The position numbers and the translations under genes were made by a program. Of a DNA stretch of 64,000 nt, positions 8,688 through 16,811 are shown in pieces. Positions within the stretch are counted from its first letter, which is position 1, and each line of letters opens with the position of its first letter. Below the pieces are notes generated by a model. The model was not told the DNA's origin. It did no database searches and saw only the letters and a list, made by a program, of their open reading frames with translations. The stretch lies in NCBI RefSeq assembly GCF_002973535.1, contig NZ_PVEP01000001.1, forward strand, positions 744,001 to 808,000, read 5' to 3'. The DNA is from Albidovulum denitrificans. GTDB taxonomy: Bacteria > Pseudomonadota > Alphaproteobacteria > Rhodobacterales > Rhodobacteraceae.

Positions 8688-9179
8688 ATGGATTTCACCA
8701 CGGCGCTGGCGCAGGAATTCGCGCCTGAATTCACCGCGACGCCCTTCGCCATCGTCGTCGTGCGAATGCTGCTCGCGGTCGCCCTCGGCGGCGTCATCGG
8801 GCTTGAGCGCGAGGCGAACGGCCCGACGGCGGGCCTCAGGACACATATCCTGATCTCGCTCGCCTCCTGCCTTTTCGCGCTCATCTCGCTGGAACTGATG
8901 ACGCTGACCGGCCAGGGGGCAGAAACGAAATCCGACCCGCTGCGCCTGATCGAGGCGGTGACGGCGGGTGTCGCCTTCCTTGTCGCCGGTTCGATCATTT
9001 CATCGGGCGGCAAGGTGCAGGGGCTGACCACGGGCGCGGGCATGTGGCTTGCGGGCGCGGTGGGCCTGTCCTGCGGCGCGGGGCAATTGTCGCTGGCCGT
9101 GCTGGCGGCGGGCATCTCCGTGGTGGTCCTCTGGCTCATCCGGCCGCTTTCGCGCCGGATCGGTGGCGACCAGACCTAA
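8688..9179 (+). CDS. MgtC/SapB-family membrane protein
   Basis: An inner membrane protein of 163 residues with four or five helices. It carries the MgtC signature [22 protein letters not shown] around 32-53 and [30 protein letters not shown] around 99-128. MgtC proteins affect magnesium homeostasis, membrane potential or F-ATPase activity in some bacteria; the role here is unknown. It lacks the longer C-terminal ACT-like domain of MgtC itself, as is usual for SapB-like members. It is divergent from the EamA gene and its last four bases overlap the end of ftsY. Confidence 0.88.
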   Translation: MDFTTALAQEFAPEFTATPFAIVVVRMLLAVALGGVIGLEREANGPTAGLRTHILISLASCLFALISLELMTLTGQGAETKSDPLRLIEAVTAGVAFLVAGSIISSGGKVQGLTTGAGMWLAGAVGLSCGAGQLSLAVLAAGISVVVLWLIRPLSRRIGGDQT

Positions 9180-10540
9180 TCATCGACGCCGACGAGCGCG
9201 CGGGCAAAATCCTCGGGGTCGAAGGGCGACAGGTCGTCGATCGTCTCCCCCACCCCGATGGCATGGATCGGCAGGCCGAACCTGTCGGCCAGCGCCACGA
9301 GGACACCGCCCTTCGCGGTCCCGTCAAGCTTGGTCATCACAAGGCCCGAGACATCGGCGATCTTGCGGAAGATATCGACCTGGGTCAGCGCGTTCTGACC
9401 CGTCGTGGCGTCCAGCACCAGAAGCGTGTTGTGCGGTGCCTCGGGGTCCTTCTTGCGGATGACGCGGACGATCTTGGCCAGTTCCTCCATCAGGTCCTGA
9501 CGGTTCTGCAAGCGCCCGGCCGTGTCGATCATCAGCAGATCGGCACCATCGGCCTGCGCCTTCGTCATGGCGTCGAAGGCAAGGCTGGCGGGGTCGGAGC
9601 CTTCGGGCGCGGTCATCACCGGCACCCCGGCGCGGTCGCCCCAGACCTGCAACTGCTCGACGGCGGCGGCGCGGAACGTGTCGCCCGCCGCGATCACCAC
9701 CTTCTTCCCGGCGGCGCGGAACTGGCTGGCAAGCTTGCCGATGGTGGTGGTCTTGCCGGAACCGTTGACGCCGACGACCAGCACCACCTGCGGGCGCTTG
9801 GCATAAAGCGGCATCGGTTTGGCGACCGGCTCCATGATGCGGGCGATCTCGGCAGCGAGAATCTCCTTGATCTCACGCACCGAAAGCTTCTTGCCCATCC
9901 GCCCCTCGGCGAGGTTGGCCGCGACGCGGAGCGCGGTATCGACGCCCATATCGGCCTGAATCAGCAGTTCTTCGAGGCTTTCGAGCATCGTGTCGTCAAG
10001 GATACGGCGCACCTCGGCGGGTTTCGTGCCGCGCCCGAAGAGGCGGCCAATCAGGCCGGGGCGGGCGTCAGCGGTGTCGGCCGGAATCTCGGCCGGTGTC
10101 ACATCGGGGATTTCCACCGGCGCCGGGGCGGGCGGCAGTTCCACCGGCGGCGCGGGCGGTTCGGGCGGCGTCGGCAGCGGAACCTCGACCGGGGCCGGGG
10201 TTGGCTGCGGGTCGGGGATGGGCGCGGGTTCCGGGGCGGGCTGAGGCTCGGGCAGCGGCTCCGGTTCAGGTTCCGGCAGGGGGTTCGGCTTCGGCTCAGG
10301 CTCAGGCAGCGGCTCCGGCAGAGGGTCCGGCACCGGCTCCGGCTCCGGCTCAGGCAGCGGCTCCGGCTCCGGCAGGGGGTCCGGCTCCGGCTCGGGTTCC
10401 GGCGCAGGCTCCGGCATCGGCGCGGCACCGGCCTGCGCCTCTTCGACTTCACCGCCTTCGGCGACGATGGCCTCAAGCCCTTCCTCAAGCTTCGAGGAGG
10501 ATTTGAAAAGCCGGTCCTTGAGTTTCCTGAATAGCGACAT
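9176..10540 (-). CDS. ftsY: Signal recognition particle receptor FtsY
   Basis: The SRP-receptor GTPase that docks ribosome-SRP complexes to the inner membrane for co-translational insertion. The 454-residue product has the SRP GTPase motifs [15 protein letters not shown] (P-loop, around 257-271), DTAGRLQNR (G3) and [10 protein letters not shown] (G4). The N-terminal 'A' region, about residues 25-130, is an extended tract of PEPEP-type repeats. The corresponding DNA is a quasi-repeat of GGCTCCGGCTCCGG-like units. Such acidic regions help FtsY bind membranes, but this one is unusually proline-rich. Lysoplasmalogenase lies upstream on the same strand. Confidence 0.96.
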   Translation of the reverse strand: MSLFRKLKDRLFKSSSKLEEGLEAIVAEGGEVEEAQAGAAPMPEPAPEPEPEPDPLPEPEPLPEPEPEPVPDPLPEPLPEPEPKPNPLPEPEPEPLPEPQPAPEPAPIPDPQPTPAPVEVPLPTPPEPPAPPVELPPAPAPVEIPDVTPAEIPADTADARPGLIGRLFGRGTKPAEVRRILDDTMLESLEELLIQADMGVDTALRVAANLAEGRMGKKLSVREIKEILAAEIARIMEPVAKPMPLYAKRPQVVLVVGVNGSGKTTTIGKLASQFRAAGKKVVIAAGDTFRAAAVEQLQVWGDRAGVPVMTAPEGSDPASLAFDAMTKAQADGADLLMIDTAGRLQNRQDLMEELAKIVRVIRKKDPEAPHNTLLVLDATTGQNALTQVDIFRKIADVSGLVMTKLDGTAKGGVLVALADRFGLPIHAIGVGETIDDLSPFDPEDFARALVGVDD

Positions 10541-10601
10541 GGGCCGTTCCGCCTTCCTTGATCCCCCTCCACCTAGTCAATTTGACCGCGCGATGGAAGG
10601 G

Positions 10602-11255
10602 TCAGACGACCCGCGCCGCCCAGCCCGCAAGACCGGCAAGGATCAGCGCCTGCCCGCACCAATAGGCAGCCCAGAGAAGGCGCGCCCGCCCCCGATGCGG
10701 CCGGTCGGTCCCGAAGCGGAAAAGATCAAGCGCGAGGATCAGGTCCGACAGCACGAAAAGCGCCGCCCCCGCCTGCGCAAGACCAAGGTCCGGCGCCGCA
10801 GGCAGGCCCAGCGCGGCCGCCGCCATCAAAAGGATCACGGCAACATAGCCCCTGACCGGCCAGCGCAGGGCGCCGGTATGGGGGGAAAGCCAGACCTCGG
10901 TCGAGGCGCCAAGCGCCAGAAGCGGGAGGAGAAGCCAAAAGGGCGCCATCCCCGCCCCGGCGGCAAGGAACGCCCAGAGATAGGCAAGATGCCCCGCCGC
11001 GAAGGCCGCCATTCCGGCCAGAAAGGCGCGATCCCCCTTGCGCGACAGGAAGAAATCCCCCGCCGCGCCAAGGAACAGGCCCGCCGTCACCACCAAGGGC
11101 GCGCCGAAGGCCAGCGCCGCGAGGACAAGCGCCAGGACCGAGGCCGTCTTGACCAGCGTCTTGGCCATGGACGGCCCCGCCATGCAGTAGCGCGCGCCAT
11201 AAAGGGCGGCCAGTGCCGCCCCCAGACCGACCGCCGCCCATCCGACCCCCTCCAC
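10602..11255 (-). CDS. Lysoplasmalogenase (YhhN/TMEM86 family)
   Basis: An integral membrane protein of about 217 residues with eight predicted helices. The YhhN/TMEM86 family includes enzymes that cleave the vinyl-ether bond of lysoplasmalogen. Typical stretches are KTASVLALVLAALAFG near residue 33, GDFFLSRKGDRAFLAGMAAFAAGHLAYLWAF around 65-95, and LFVLSDLILALDLFRFG around 165-181, with conserved acidic residues. The start is taken as GTG at 11255, preceded by AAAGGGGG at good spacing; an in-frame ATG at 11289 has no clear ribosome-binding site. It precedes ftsY by 61 bp. Confidence 0.82.
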   Translation of the reverse strand: MEGVGWAAVGLGAALAALYGARYCMAGPSMAKTLVKTASVLALVLAALAFGAPLVVTAGLFLGAAGDFFLSRKGDRAFLAGMAAFAAGHLAYLWAFLAAGAGMAPFWLLLPLLALGASTEVWLSPHTGALRWPVRGYVAVILLMAAAALGLPAAPDLGLAQAGAALFVLSDLILALDLFRFGTDRPHRGRARLLWAAYWCGQALILAGLAGWAARVV

Positions 11256-11425
11256 GATGCCCCCTTTCGTTGTTTCGCAGCAAGACATGGGGCCACGCGC
11301 CGCGTCAATGCGGCGCGGAAGCCATATTGCCGGGGGAATGAAGGCCAATCGGCAGGTTTTGCCACGATTTTGCCGGAAACACCCCATAATCTGCGGGAAA
11401 TGGAGTGGGGTAAGAGGTGACGCCC

Positions 11426-12850
11426 GTGACTGCTGGCGAAAGCGACAAAGACGACGACATGCTGGCCGCGATCCGCTTCGCCCTTGATGAGGACGAGGCC
11501 GCACCCGCGCCTTCCAAAGCCGCGCCCCGCCCTGCGCCCCCCGCCGCCGCACGGCCGGGCAAGCCGGGCCTGCGGGTGATCGGCGGCACGGATGAGGTCG
11601 AGGACGCGGCAGAGGTCGAGCTTCCCGAACCCGCACCCGCCGCCGACCCCGCCGCCGATGTGAAGCGTCTGGTGGCCGAGTCCGAGCCCGTCGCGGGGTG
11701 CGTCCCCGTGGCCGAGGGGAAGCGGAAGCCAAAACCGAAGCGCCCGCCGAAACCGCGCCAACCCTCGCGCCTCAAGCTGCGGTTTCAGGCCGAAAAGGCG
11801 CATTGGCGCCCGCTCCTGCCCTATGCGGCGGCCGCGCTCGCCCCGGTGCCTCTATTGATCCTCGCCGCCTTCTTCGGCGGGCTGTTTTCCGCCCTTGCCC
11901 TTCTCTGGATGACCGGGCTGACCTTCGCCATCGACGAATTCGCCAAACGGCGCGGGATCGAGGCCCCCGGCCCGCGCCCCGAGGCCGAAGCCAACCGCCT
12001 GTCGGCGCTGCTTGGCCTGCTGCATTTCCCGCTGCTGGCGCTTGGCGTCTGGACGCTTTCCGGCGCGGGCGGGCATGGGTTTTTCAGTTGGATCGCCACC
12101 TTCCTCGCCTTCGGGCTGTGGTTCGGGCAGGTGTCGAATTCGAACGCGCATGAGCTGATCCACCGCACCGACCGGCGGCTGTTCCGCCTTGGCATGTGGG
12201 TCTATATCTCGCTGCTGTTCGGCCATCACACATCGGCCCACCGGCTGGTGCATCACCGCTTTGTCGCAACGCCCGACGACCCGAACACCGCCGCCGAGGG
12301 CGAAAGCTTCTATGCCTTCCTGCTGCGCGCCTGGCCCGGCGCCTTCGTCGCGGGGTATGAGATGGAGGCGAACCGGCTGGGCCAGACCGGCTTCGACTGG
12401 AGCCGGCCCAACCCTTACGTCCTTTACATCGCCGGCGCGGTCGGCTTCGTCTTTGCCGTCACGGCGGGGTTCGGCGCCGACGGTCTGATCGCTTACCTCC
12501 TCCTTTGCGCCCATGCGCAACTGCAACTGCTGCTGTCCGATTATGTCCAGCATTACGGGCTTTTGCGCGACAAGCTGCCCTCCGGCACGGTGATGCCCGC
12601 GGGGCCGCAGCATAGCTGGGATGCGCCCCATCCCCTGTCCGGGCTGATGATGCTGAACGCGCCGCGCCATGCCGATCACCACGCCCATCCGGGGCGGCCC
12701 TATACGGAACTGACCCTGTCGCCCGGCGGGCGGGCGCCGCTTCTGCCCTATTCGCTGCCCGCGATGGCGACGCTGGCGCTGATCCCGCAGCTTTGGCACC
12801 GGGTCATGGACCGGCGGCTTGCCGCCCTGCGACGGCGCGGCGCGGCCTGA
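11426..12850 (+). CDS. AlkB-like alkane 1-monooxygenase / membrane fatty acid desaturase family
   Basis: An integral membrane non-heme di-iron enzyme of the AlkB/desaturase superfamily, probably hydroxylating terminal alkyl chains. Histidine motifs are HELIHR around 242-247, AHRLVHHRFVATPDDP around 271-286 (matching the AlkB EHxxGHHxxVATPxDP box, with A in place of E), and NAPRHADHHAHPGRPY around 411-426. There are several membrane helices. The first 110 or so residues are an acidic/Ala/Pro-rich extension ending in a Lys/Pro-rich stretch, with no counterpart in classic AlkB. GTG at 11426 is chosen because AAGAGG lies eight bases before it; GTG at 11417 is an alternative. No rubredoxin gene is adjacent, so the electron donor is unknown. 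Confidence 0.85.
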   Translation: MTAGESDKDDDMLAAIRFALDEDEAAPAPSKAAPRPAPPAAARPGKPGLRVIGGTDEVEDAAEVELPEPAPAADPAADVKRLVAESEPVAGCVPVAEGKRKPKPKRPPKPRQPSRLKLRFQAEKAHWRPLLPYAAAALAPVPLLILAAFFGGLFSALALLWMTGLTFAIDEFAKRRGIEAPGPRPEAEANRLSALLGLLHFPLLALGVWTLSGAGGHGFFSWIATFLAFGLWFGQVSNSNAHELIHRTDRRLFRLGMWVYISLLFGHHTSAHRLVHHRFVATPDDPNTAAEGESFYAFLLRAWPGAFVAGYEMEANRLGQTGFDWSRPNPYVLYIAGAVGFVFAVTAGFGADGLIAYLLLCAHAQLQLLLSDYVQHYGLLRDKLPSGTVMPAGPQHSWDAPHPLSGLMMLNAPRHADHHAHPGRPYTELTLSPGGRAPLLPYSLPAMATLALIPQLWHRVMDRRLAALRRRGAA

Positions 12851-12914
12851 GACATCTGGCCAAGGCGGGGCGGGTCTGGCATTCTGGCGCCCGGATGTCA
12901 GCGGAGAATGCCCC

Positions 12915-13322
12915 ATGCGTCGCCCCCTTATCGCGCTTGTCCTCGGGCTTTGCGCAGGGTCCCTACAGGCCGCGGAACCCGGCCAGCCGCTGACGGCGGA
13001 GGAGTTCGAGGCGGCGACGGTCGGGCGGACGCTTTACTACAATTCCGGCGGCGAGCCCTATGGGGCGGAACAATACCTGCCCGGACGCAAGGTCATCTGG
13101 GCCTTTCTCGGCGACGATTGCCGCAAGGGCGAATGGTACCCGCAAGACCAGAACATCTGCTTTGTCTATGAGGATCGGGGCGATCCGCAATGCTGGACCT
13201 TCTACCACTCCGCCTCGGGCCTTCTGGCGCAGTTCCAGGGCGATAGCGGCGGCCTGCCCCTGATCGCGGTGGAGGAAAGCAAGACGCCGATGGCCTGCAT
13301 GGGGCCGGACGTGGGCGTCTGA
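12915..13322 (+). CDS. Secreted hypothetical protein
   Basis: A 135-residue protein with a clear signal peptide, MRRPLIALVLGLCAGSLQAAEP, so it is probably periplasmic. The mature part begins PLTAEEFEAATVGRTLYYNSGG, then has FLGDDCRKGEWYPQDQNICFVYED and PQCWTFYHSASGL. Four cysteines in the mature part (in DDC, NIC, QCW and MACMG) could form two disulfides. I do not recognise a characterised function; the pattern resembles small periplasmic proteins of unknown function common in Rhodobacterales. It lies 64 bp downstream of the AlkB-like gene on the same strand and could be co-transcribed. Confidence 0.8.
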   Translation: MRRPLIALVLGLCAGSLQAAEPGQPLTAEEFEAATVGRTLYYNSGGEPYGAEQYLPGRKVIWAFLGDDCRKGEWYPQDQNICFVYEDRGDPQCWTFYHSASGLLAQFQGDSGGLPLIAVEESKTPMACMGPDVGV

Positions 13323-13349
13323 GCGGGCGCAGGCGGGGGCCAGCCCGTC

Positions 13350-13417
13350 GTCCATTGGGCTTGAACCAATGGCGCACCAATGGACAACCCCCCGGAGTAT
13401 TTTTGCCACAATGAAAT
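13350..13417. repeat. Hairpin plus GGAGTATTT-type intergenic repeat, copy 1
   Basis: Between two converging genes, TCCATTGG pairs with CCAATGGA in a nested hairpin. This is followed by CCCCCCGGAGTATTTTTGCCACAATGAAA (13387-13415). The same GGAGTATTT/GAGTATTT core after a GC-rich run recurs near 18201, 29753 and 53771, always at gene 3' ends. Confidence 0.6.
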
Positions 13418-13423
13418 GCAGGA

Positions 13424-14923
13424 TCAGAAAAGGCTGCCCTGATCGGGACCGCCGTCTTTTGGCTTGCGGGGGCGGGGGGCGGCGCCGGGGGTGACGGGCA
13501 GTCGGCCGTCGGCGAATTCGATCTCCAGCGCGGTGGAGTTTTCGGCGGCCCCTTTCGTCGTGACGACCGCGCCTTCGGCGCGCACCACGGCATAGCCGCG
13601 TTTGAGCGTTTCCCTGTAGCCCAGCGTCTGCCGTGTGCGGTCAAGGCTGGCGAGGCTTTGGGCAAGCGTGTCGAGCCGCCCGCGCCCTGCCTTGGCGAGG
13701 CGGTCGCCAAGGGCCGAAAGGTCGGCGCGGCGGCGGGCATTGTCGCGCGCCGCATCGCGGGTCAGGCGCGCGATGGCGGGGGCAAGGCGGTCGGCCCAGT
13801 TGTGCAGGTTGCGCTGTTCACGGGTGATGAAGCCCGAAAGCAGCCCCGGCTGCATCCGCCCGGCCACGGTGTTGAAGCCCGCGCGCTTGCGCGTCGTGGC
13901 GGCCGAAAGCGCCGGGCCAAGCCGGTCGGACCAGAGATCGAAGCGCTGCCGCGCGGGGTCCAGAAGCGCCTCGGGCCGGCCAAGCGCGCGGGAAAGATCG
14001 GTCAGCCGCTGGCGCCGCGTCTCGGCCCGCTGCGACATGGCGCGGGAAAGCCGCGCGCCCTGCTCCCCCGTCCAGGCGAGAAGGTCCATGCGGACCGGCA
14101 CCGCCATTTCGGCGGCGGCGGTCGGGGTTGGCGCGCGGCGGTCGGCGGCATGGTCGATCAGCGTCGTGTCGGTTTCATGCCCGACGGCGGAAATCAGCGG
14201 GATCCGGCTTTCGGCGGCGGCACGGACGACGATTTCCTCGTTGAAGCCCCAGAGGTCTTCCAGCGAGCCACCGCCACGGGCGACGATCAACAGATCGGGG
14301 CGCGGGATCGGGCCACCCTCGGACAGCGCGTTGAAGCCCCGGATCGCGGCGGCGACCTCGGGCGCGCATTTCTCGCCCTGCACGGCCACGGGCCAGATCA
14401 GCACCCGGCGCGGGAAACGGTCGCGCAGGCGGTGCAGGATGTCGCGGATCACCGCGCCCGAGGGCGAGGTGACAACCCCGATCACCTCGGGAAGAAACGG
14501 CAGCGGTTTCTTGCGCTCGGCCGCGAACAGCCCCTCCGCCGCCAGCGCGGCGCGGCGCTTTTCCAGCATCAACATCAGCGCGCCCTGCCCGGCGGGCGTG
14601 ATATCCTCGACGATCAGCTGGTATTTCGACTGGCCGGGAAAGGTCGTCAGGCGGCCGGTCGCGATGACCTCCATCCCCTCTTCCGGGCGCACCGACAGCC
14701 GCGCCGCCTGCCCCTTCCAGGAAATCGCGGCAAGCACGGATCGGTCGTCCTTGAGGTCGAAATAGAGATGCCCCGAGGCCGGGCGCGACACGCGCCCGAT
14801 TTCGCCCCGGACGCGGACATGGCCAAACTCGCCCTCGATCGTGCGCTTCACGGCGCCCGAAAGCTCGGAGACGGTGAATTCGGGGGCGTTGCCGCCTTCG
14901 GCGGGGTCTTCGAAAAGGGTCAT
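13424..14923 (-). CDS. xseA: Exodeoxyribonuclease VII large subunit XseA
   Basis: The large subunit of exonuclease VII, which degrades single-stranded DNA from both ends together with XseB. The product is 499 residues. The N-terminal OB-fold begins EFTVSELSGAVKRTIEGEFGHVRVRGEI and continues through GHLYFDLKDDRSVLAAISWKG. The catalytic domain contains IGVVTSPSGAVIRDILHRL around 149-167, ARGGGSLEDLWGFNEE around 215-230 and SAVGHETDTTLIDHAADRRAPTPTAAAE around 244-271. A coiled-coil-prone region follows to about residue 430. The family Gly/His and Asp motifs are intact. The xseB gene is not in this window. Confidence 0.96.
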   Translation of the reverse strand: MTLFEDPAEGGNAPEFTVSELSGAVKRTIEGEFGHVRVRGEIGRVSRPASGHLYFDLKDDRSVLAAISWKGQAARLSVRPEEGMEVIATGRLTTFPGQSKYQLIVEDITPAGQGALMLMLEKRRAALAAEGLFAAERKKPLPFLPEVIGVVTSPSGAVIRDILHRLRDRFPRRVLIWPVAVQGEKCAPEVAAAIRGFNALSEGGPIPRPDLLIVARGGGSLEDLWGFNEEIVVRAAAESRIPLISAVGHETDTTLIDHAADRRAPTPTAAAEMAVPVRMDLLAWTGEQGARLSRAMSQRAETRRQRLTDLSRALGRPEALLDPARQRFDLWSDRLGPALSAATTRKRAGFNTVAGRMQPGLLSGFITREQRNLHNWADRLAPAIARLTRDAARDNARRRADLSALGDRLAKAGRGRLDTLAQSLASLDRTRQTLGYRETLKRGYAVVRAEGAVVTTKGAAENSTALEIEFADGRLPVTPGAAPRPRKPKDGGPDQGSLF

Positions 14924-14996
14924 TCGGGGCCTGACGATCGGGGTTCGCGGCGAAGGTGCCAGTTTCGGCCGGGCGATGCAAACGGCCCTTGCGCCG

Positions 14997-15800
14997 TCAA
15001 AGGACCGAAGGCCGCTCCGGGTCGCTGAAATGGTCGTAGCCGCGCAGTTTCAGCGCCTCGGCAAGGTCGGCGCGTTCATCGTGGCCGCGCTGTGCGAAGG
15101 CGGCCTCATCCGGGCGCAGAAGCGTGACGGCGGTGAAGCGGACCGGGCCGAGGGGCAGCGCGATTTCGGTCGCGACGCGACGCGCGGGCAGGCCGATCAG
15201 GACGCCGGTATAGCCGATCTCATCCACCCAGTCGGGCGCGGGCGGGTTCAGGACCGGGACCGACATCAGCACCACCTCTTCCCGCGCCAGACGGTCGGCG
15301 ATGCCGCCGAACCCGGCGATGTTCTGCGACACGATTTCCAAAAGCGCGAAGGCCCAGCTTTCGCGCACCTCATCGAAGGGCATCGCGCCGGTTTCGGGGA
15401 TTTCGAGGAACACTTCGACACCATAGCCACTTTCGCCGTCGGACGTGGTGCCGACGAAGGGATCGCTCAGCCCGTCGGTGGTCAGGATCAGCGAATCGTA
15501 GCGGTGGATGACATGGTAGCACTTGCGCCCCGCGGGCCAGTCCGGCGCACCGTGCAGGTCGGAATTGTCGGCATAGGTCAGCGGCTCATGCTCTGCCCGG
15601 CCGAAGCGGCGCCAGTGTGACAGGCGCTGCGCGCGCCCGGCGCCGATGCGGCGATCATCGGCGCGGATCGCGGGTTTGGGCGGCGGAGGGGGTGGTGGCG
15701 GAGGGGGCGGTTCGGGGGCGGCCTTGGCCCGCGCCTTCGCCCTGGCCCCGGACCGGGGCGCGGCGCCCCCCTGCCCCAGGATTTTCTTCCACCACGACAT
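14997..15800 (-). CDS. Uncharacterised protein, MSWWK paralogue 1 (possibly SUFU-like)
   Basis: A 267-residue protein of unknown function. It starts MSWWKKILGQ, followed by a basic Ala-rich stretch and a run of eleven prolines (around 32-42). The rest is a globular domain with HVIHRYDSLILTTDGLSDPFVGT around 95-117, YGVEVFLEIPETGAMPF and VLIGLPARRVATEIALPLGPVRFTAVTLLRPDE. The GLSDPF and 'LPLGPV...LxxxE' pattern is faintly like suppressor-of-fused (SUFU) domains; I treat that as a guess. The neighbouring gene at 15931-16701 is a clear paralogue in the same orientation. The gap to that paralogue is 130 bp. Confidence 0.8.
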   Translation of the reverse strand: MSWWKKILGQGGAAPRSGARAKARAKAAPEPPPPPPPPPPPKPAIRADDRRIGAGRAQRLSHWRRFGRAEHEPLTYADNSDLHGAPDWPAGRKCYHVIHRYDSLILTTDGLSDPFVGTTSDGESGYGVEVFLEIPETGAMPFDEVRESWAFALLEIVSQNIAGFGGIADRLAREEVVLMSVPVLNPPAPDWVDEIGYTGVLIGLPARRVATEIALPLGPVRFTAVTLLRPDEAAFAQRGHDERADLAEALKLRGYDHFSDPERPSVL

Positions 15801-15930
15801 GTGTGTTTCGCCCGAACGCCATCACAAGTTACAACCGCGCCCATAGTGCAAAGCCGGGCCGCACGCGCAAGTGTACCTGCGGTCGCGGGGCGCGGTTTCC
15901 GGCCCCACCCCCGCTGCCGCACCCGTCCTG

Positions 15931-16701
15931 TCAGCGCAGGCTTTGCCGGGCCCGATCGAAACGGTGGCCCGCCGGGGTCGCCGCCAGATCGGCGGCAAGG
16001 GCCGCGCGCGCCTCGCCCGAGGCGGCGGCGGCGGCAAGCTCGGCCGGGCGCAGGGGCGTGGCGGCGACAAGGCGGACCGGCCCGAAGGGCAGCGCGACCC
16101 GCCCCTCGCGGCCCGGAACCGGCAGTCCCAGCAGCACGCCCATATCGCCGTTCTCATCCGCCCAGCCCTCGGGCGCCTGCCCGCCAAGCGGCAGCGCCAT
16201 CGACAGCACCCCCATCCGGTCAAGCAGCCCGGCCACCCCGCCATGGGCGGCCATGTTCTGTGCCACCATCTCGATCAGCGCGAAATCGCCGCTGGCGCGA
16301 ATGTCGTCGAAGGGGCGCCCCTGCGCGCCGGTGGTTTCAAGAAAGACCTCAAGACCAAGGCCGCTCGCATCATCCATCGAGGTTCCGACAAACGGGTCGG
16401 CAAGCCCGTCGGAGGCCAGGATCAGGCTGTCTTCGGTTCGGATGACGCGATAGGCCTGCCGGGTGTTGGGCCAGGCGGGCGCGCCCTGAAACATCGGGTT
16501 GATGAGATAGCCGATGACATCGTCATCGACCGCGCCGATAGCGCGCCAACAGGCGTCGAGGCGCGCGTGGCCCGCGGCGATGCGGGGATCGTCCTCACCG
16601 ATCACCGGCGCACCGGCTTCTGCCGCGGTCTCCGCCAGCGGGGCAGCCGTTTCGCGCCCTGCCGCCCCCTTGCCGCCAAGCAGCCGTTTCCACCATGACA
16701 T
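15931..16701 (-). CDS. Uncharacterised protein, MSWWK paralogue 2 (possibly SUFU-like)
   Basis: A 256-residue paralogue of the protein encoded at 14997-15800. It shares the start MSWWKRLLG, then YRVIRTEDSLILASDGLADPFVGTS around 84-108, LGLEVFLETTGAQGRPFDDIR, EMVAQNMAAHGGVAGLLDR and GVLLGLPVPGREGRVALPFGPVRLVAATPLRP. It lacks the polyproline linker of its partner. Divergence is considerable, so the duplication is old and the two may have different roles or form a hetero-complex. It is divergent from purD, with 110 bp between the two starts. No function can be assigned. Confidence 0.82.
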   Translation of the reverse strand: MSWWKRLLGGKGAAGRETAAPLAETAAEAGAPVIGEDDPRIAAGHARLDACWRAIGAVDDDVIGYLINPMFQGAPAWPNTRQAYRVIRTEDSLILASDGLADPFVGTSMDDASGLGLEVFLETTGAQGRPFDDIRASGDFALIEMVAQNMAAHGGVAGLLDRMGVLSMALPLGGQAPEGWADENGDMGVLLGLPVPGREGRVALPFGPVRLVAATPLRPAELAAAAASGEARAALAADLAATPAGHRFDRARQSLR

Positions 16702-16811
16702 CGCGCACCCCCTACACAGCCAGCCAGACGCATTGAACTTTGGACGGGGCGATCATAGAACCGCCTCGGCCCGTGGCAAGCGCGGGTCGGGCATTTTCGG
16801 GCGGGGGACGC

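Noticed and set aside
9044-10534. Plus-strand open frame with Arg/Leu repeats opposite ftsY
   Set aside because: It mirrors the PEPEP-coding repeats of ftsY and has no independent support.
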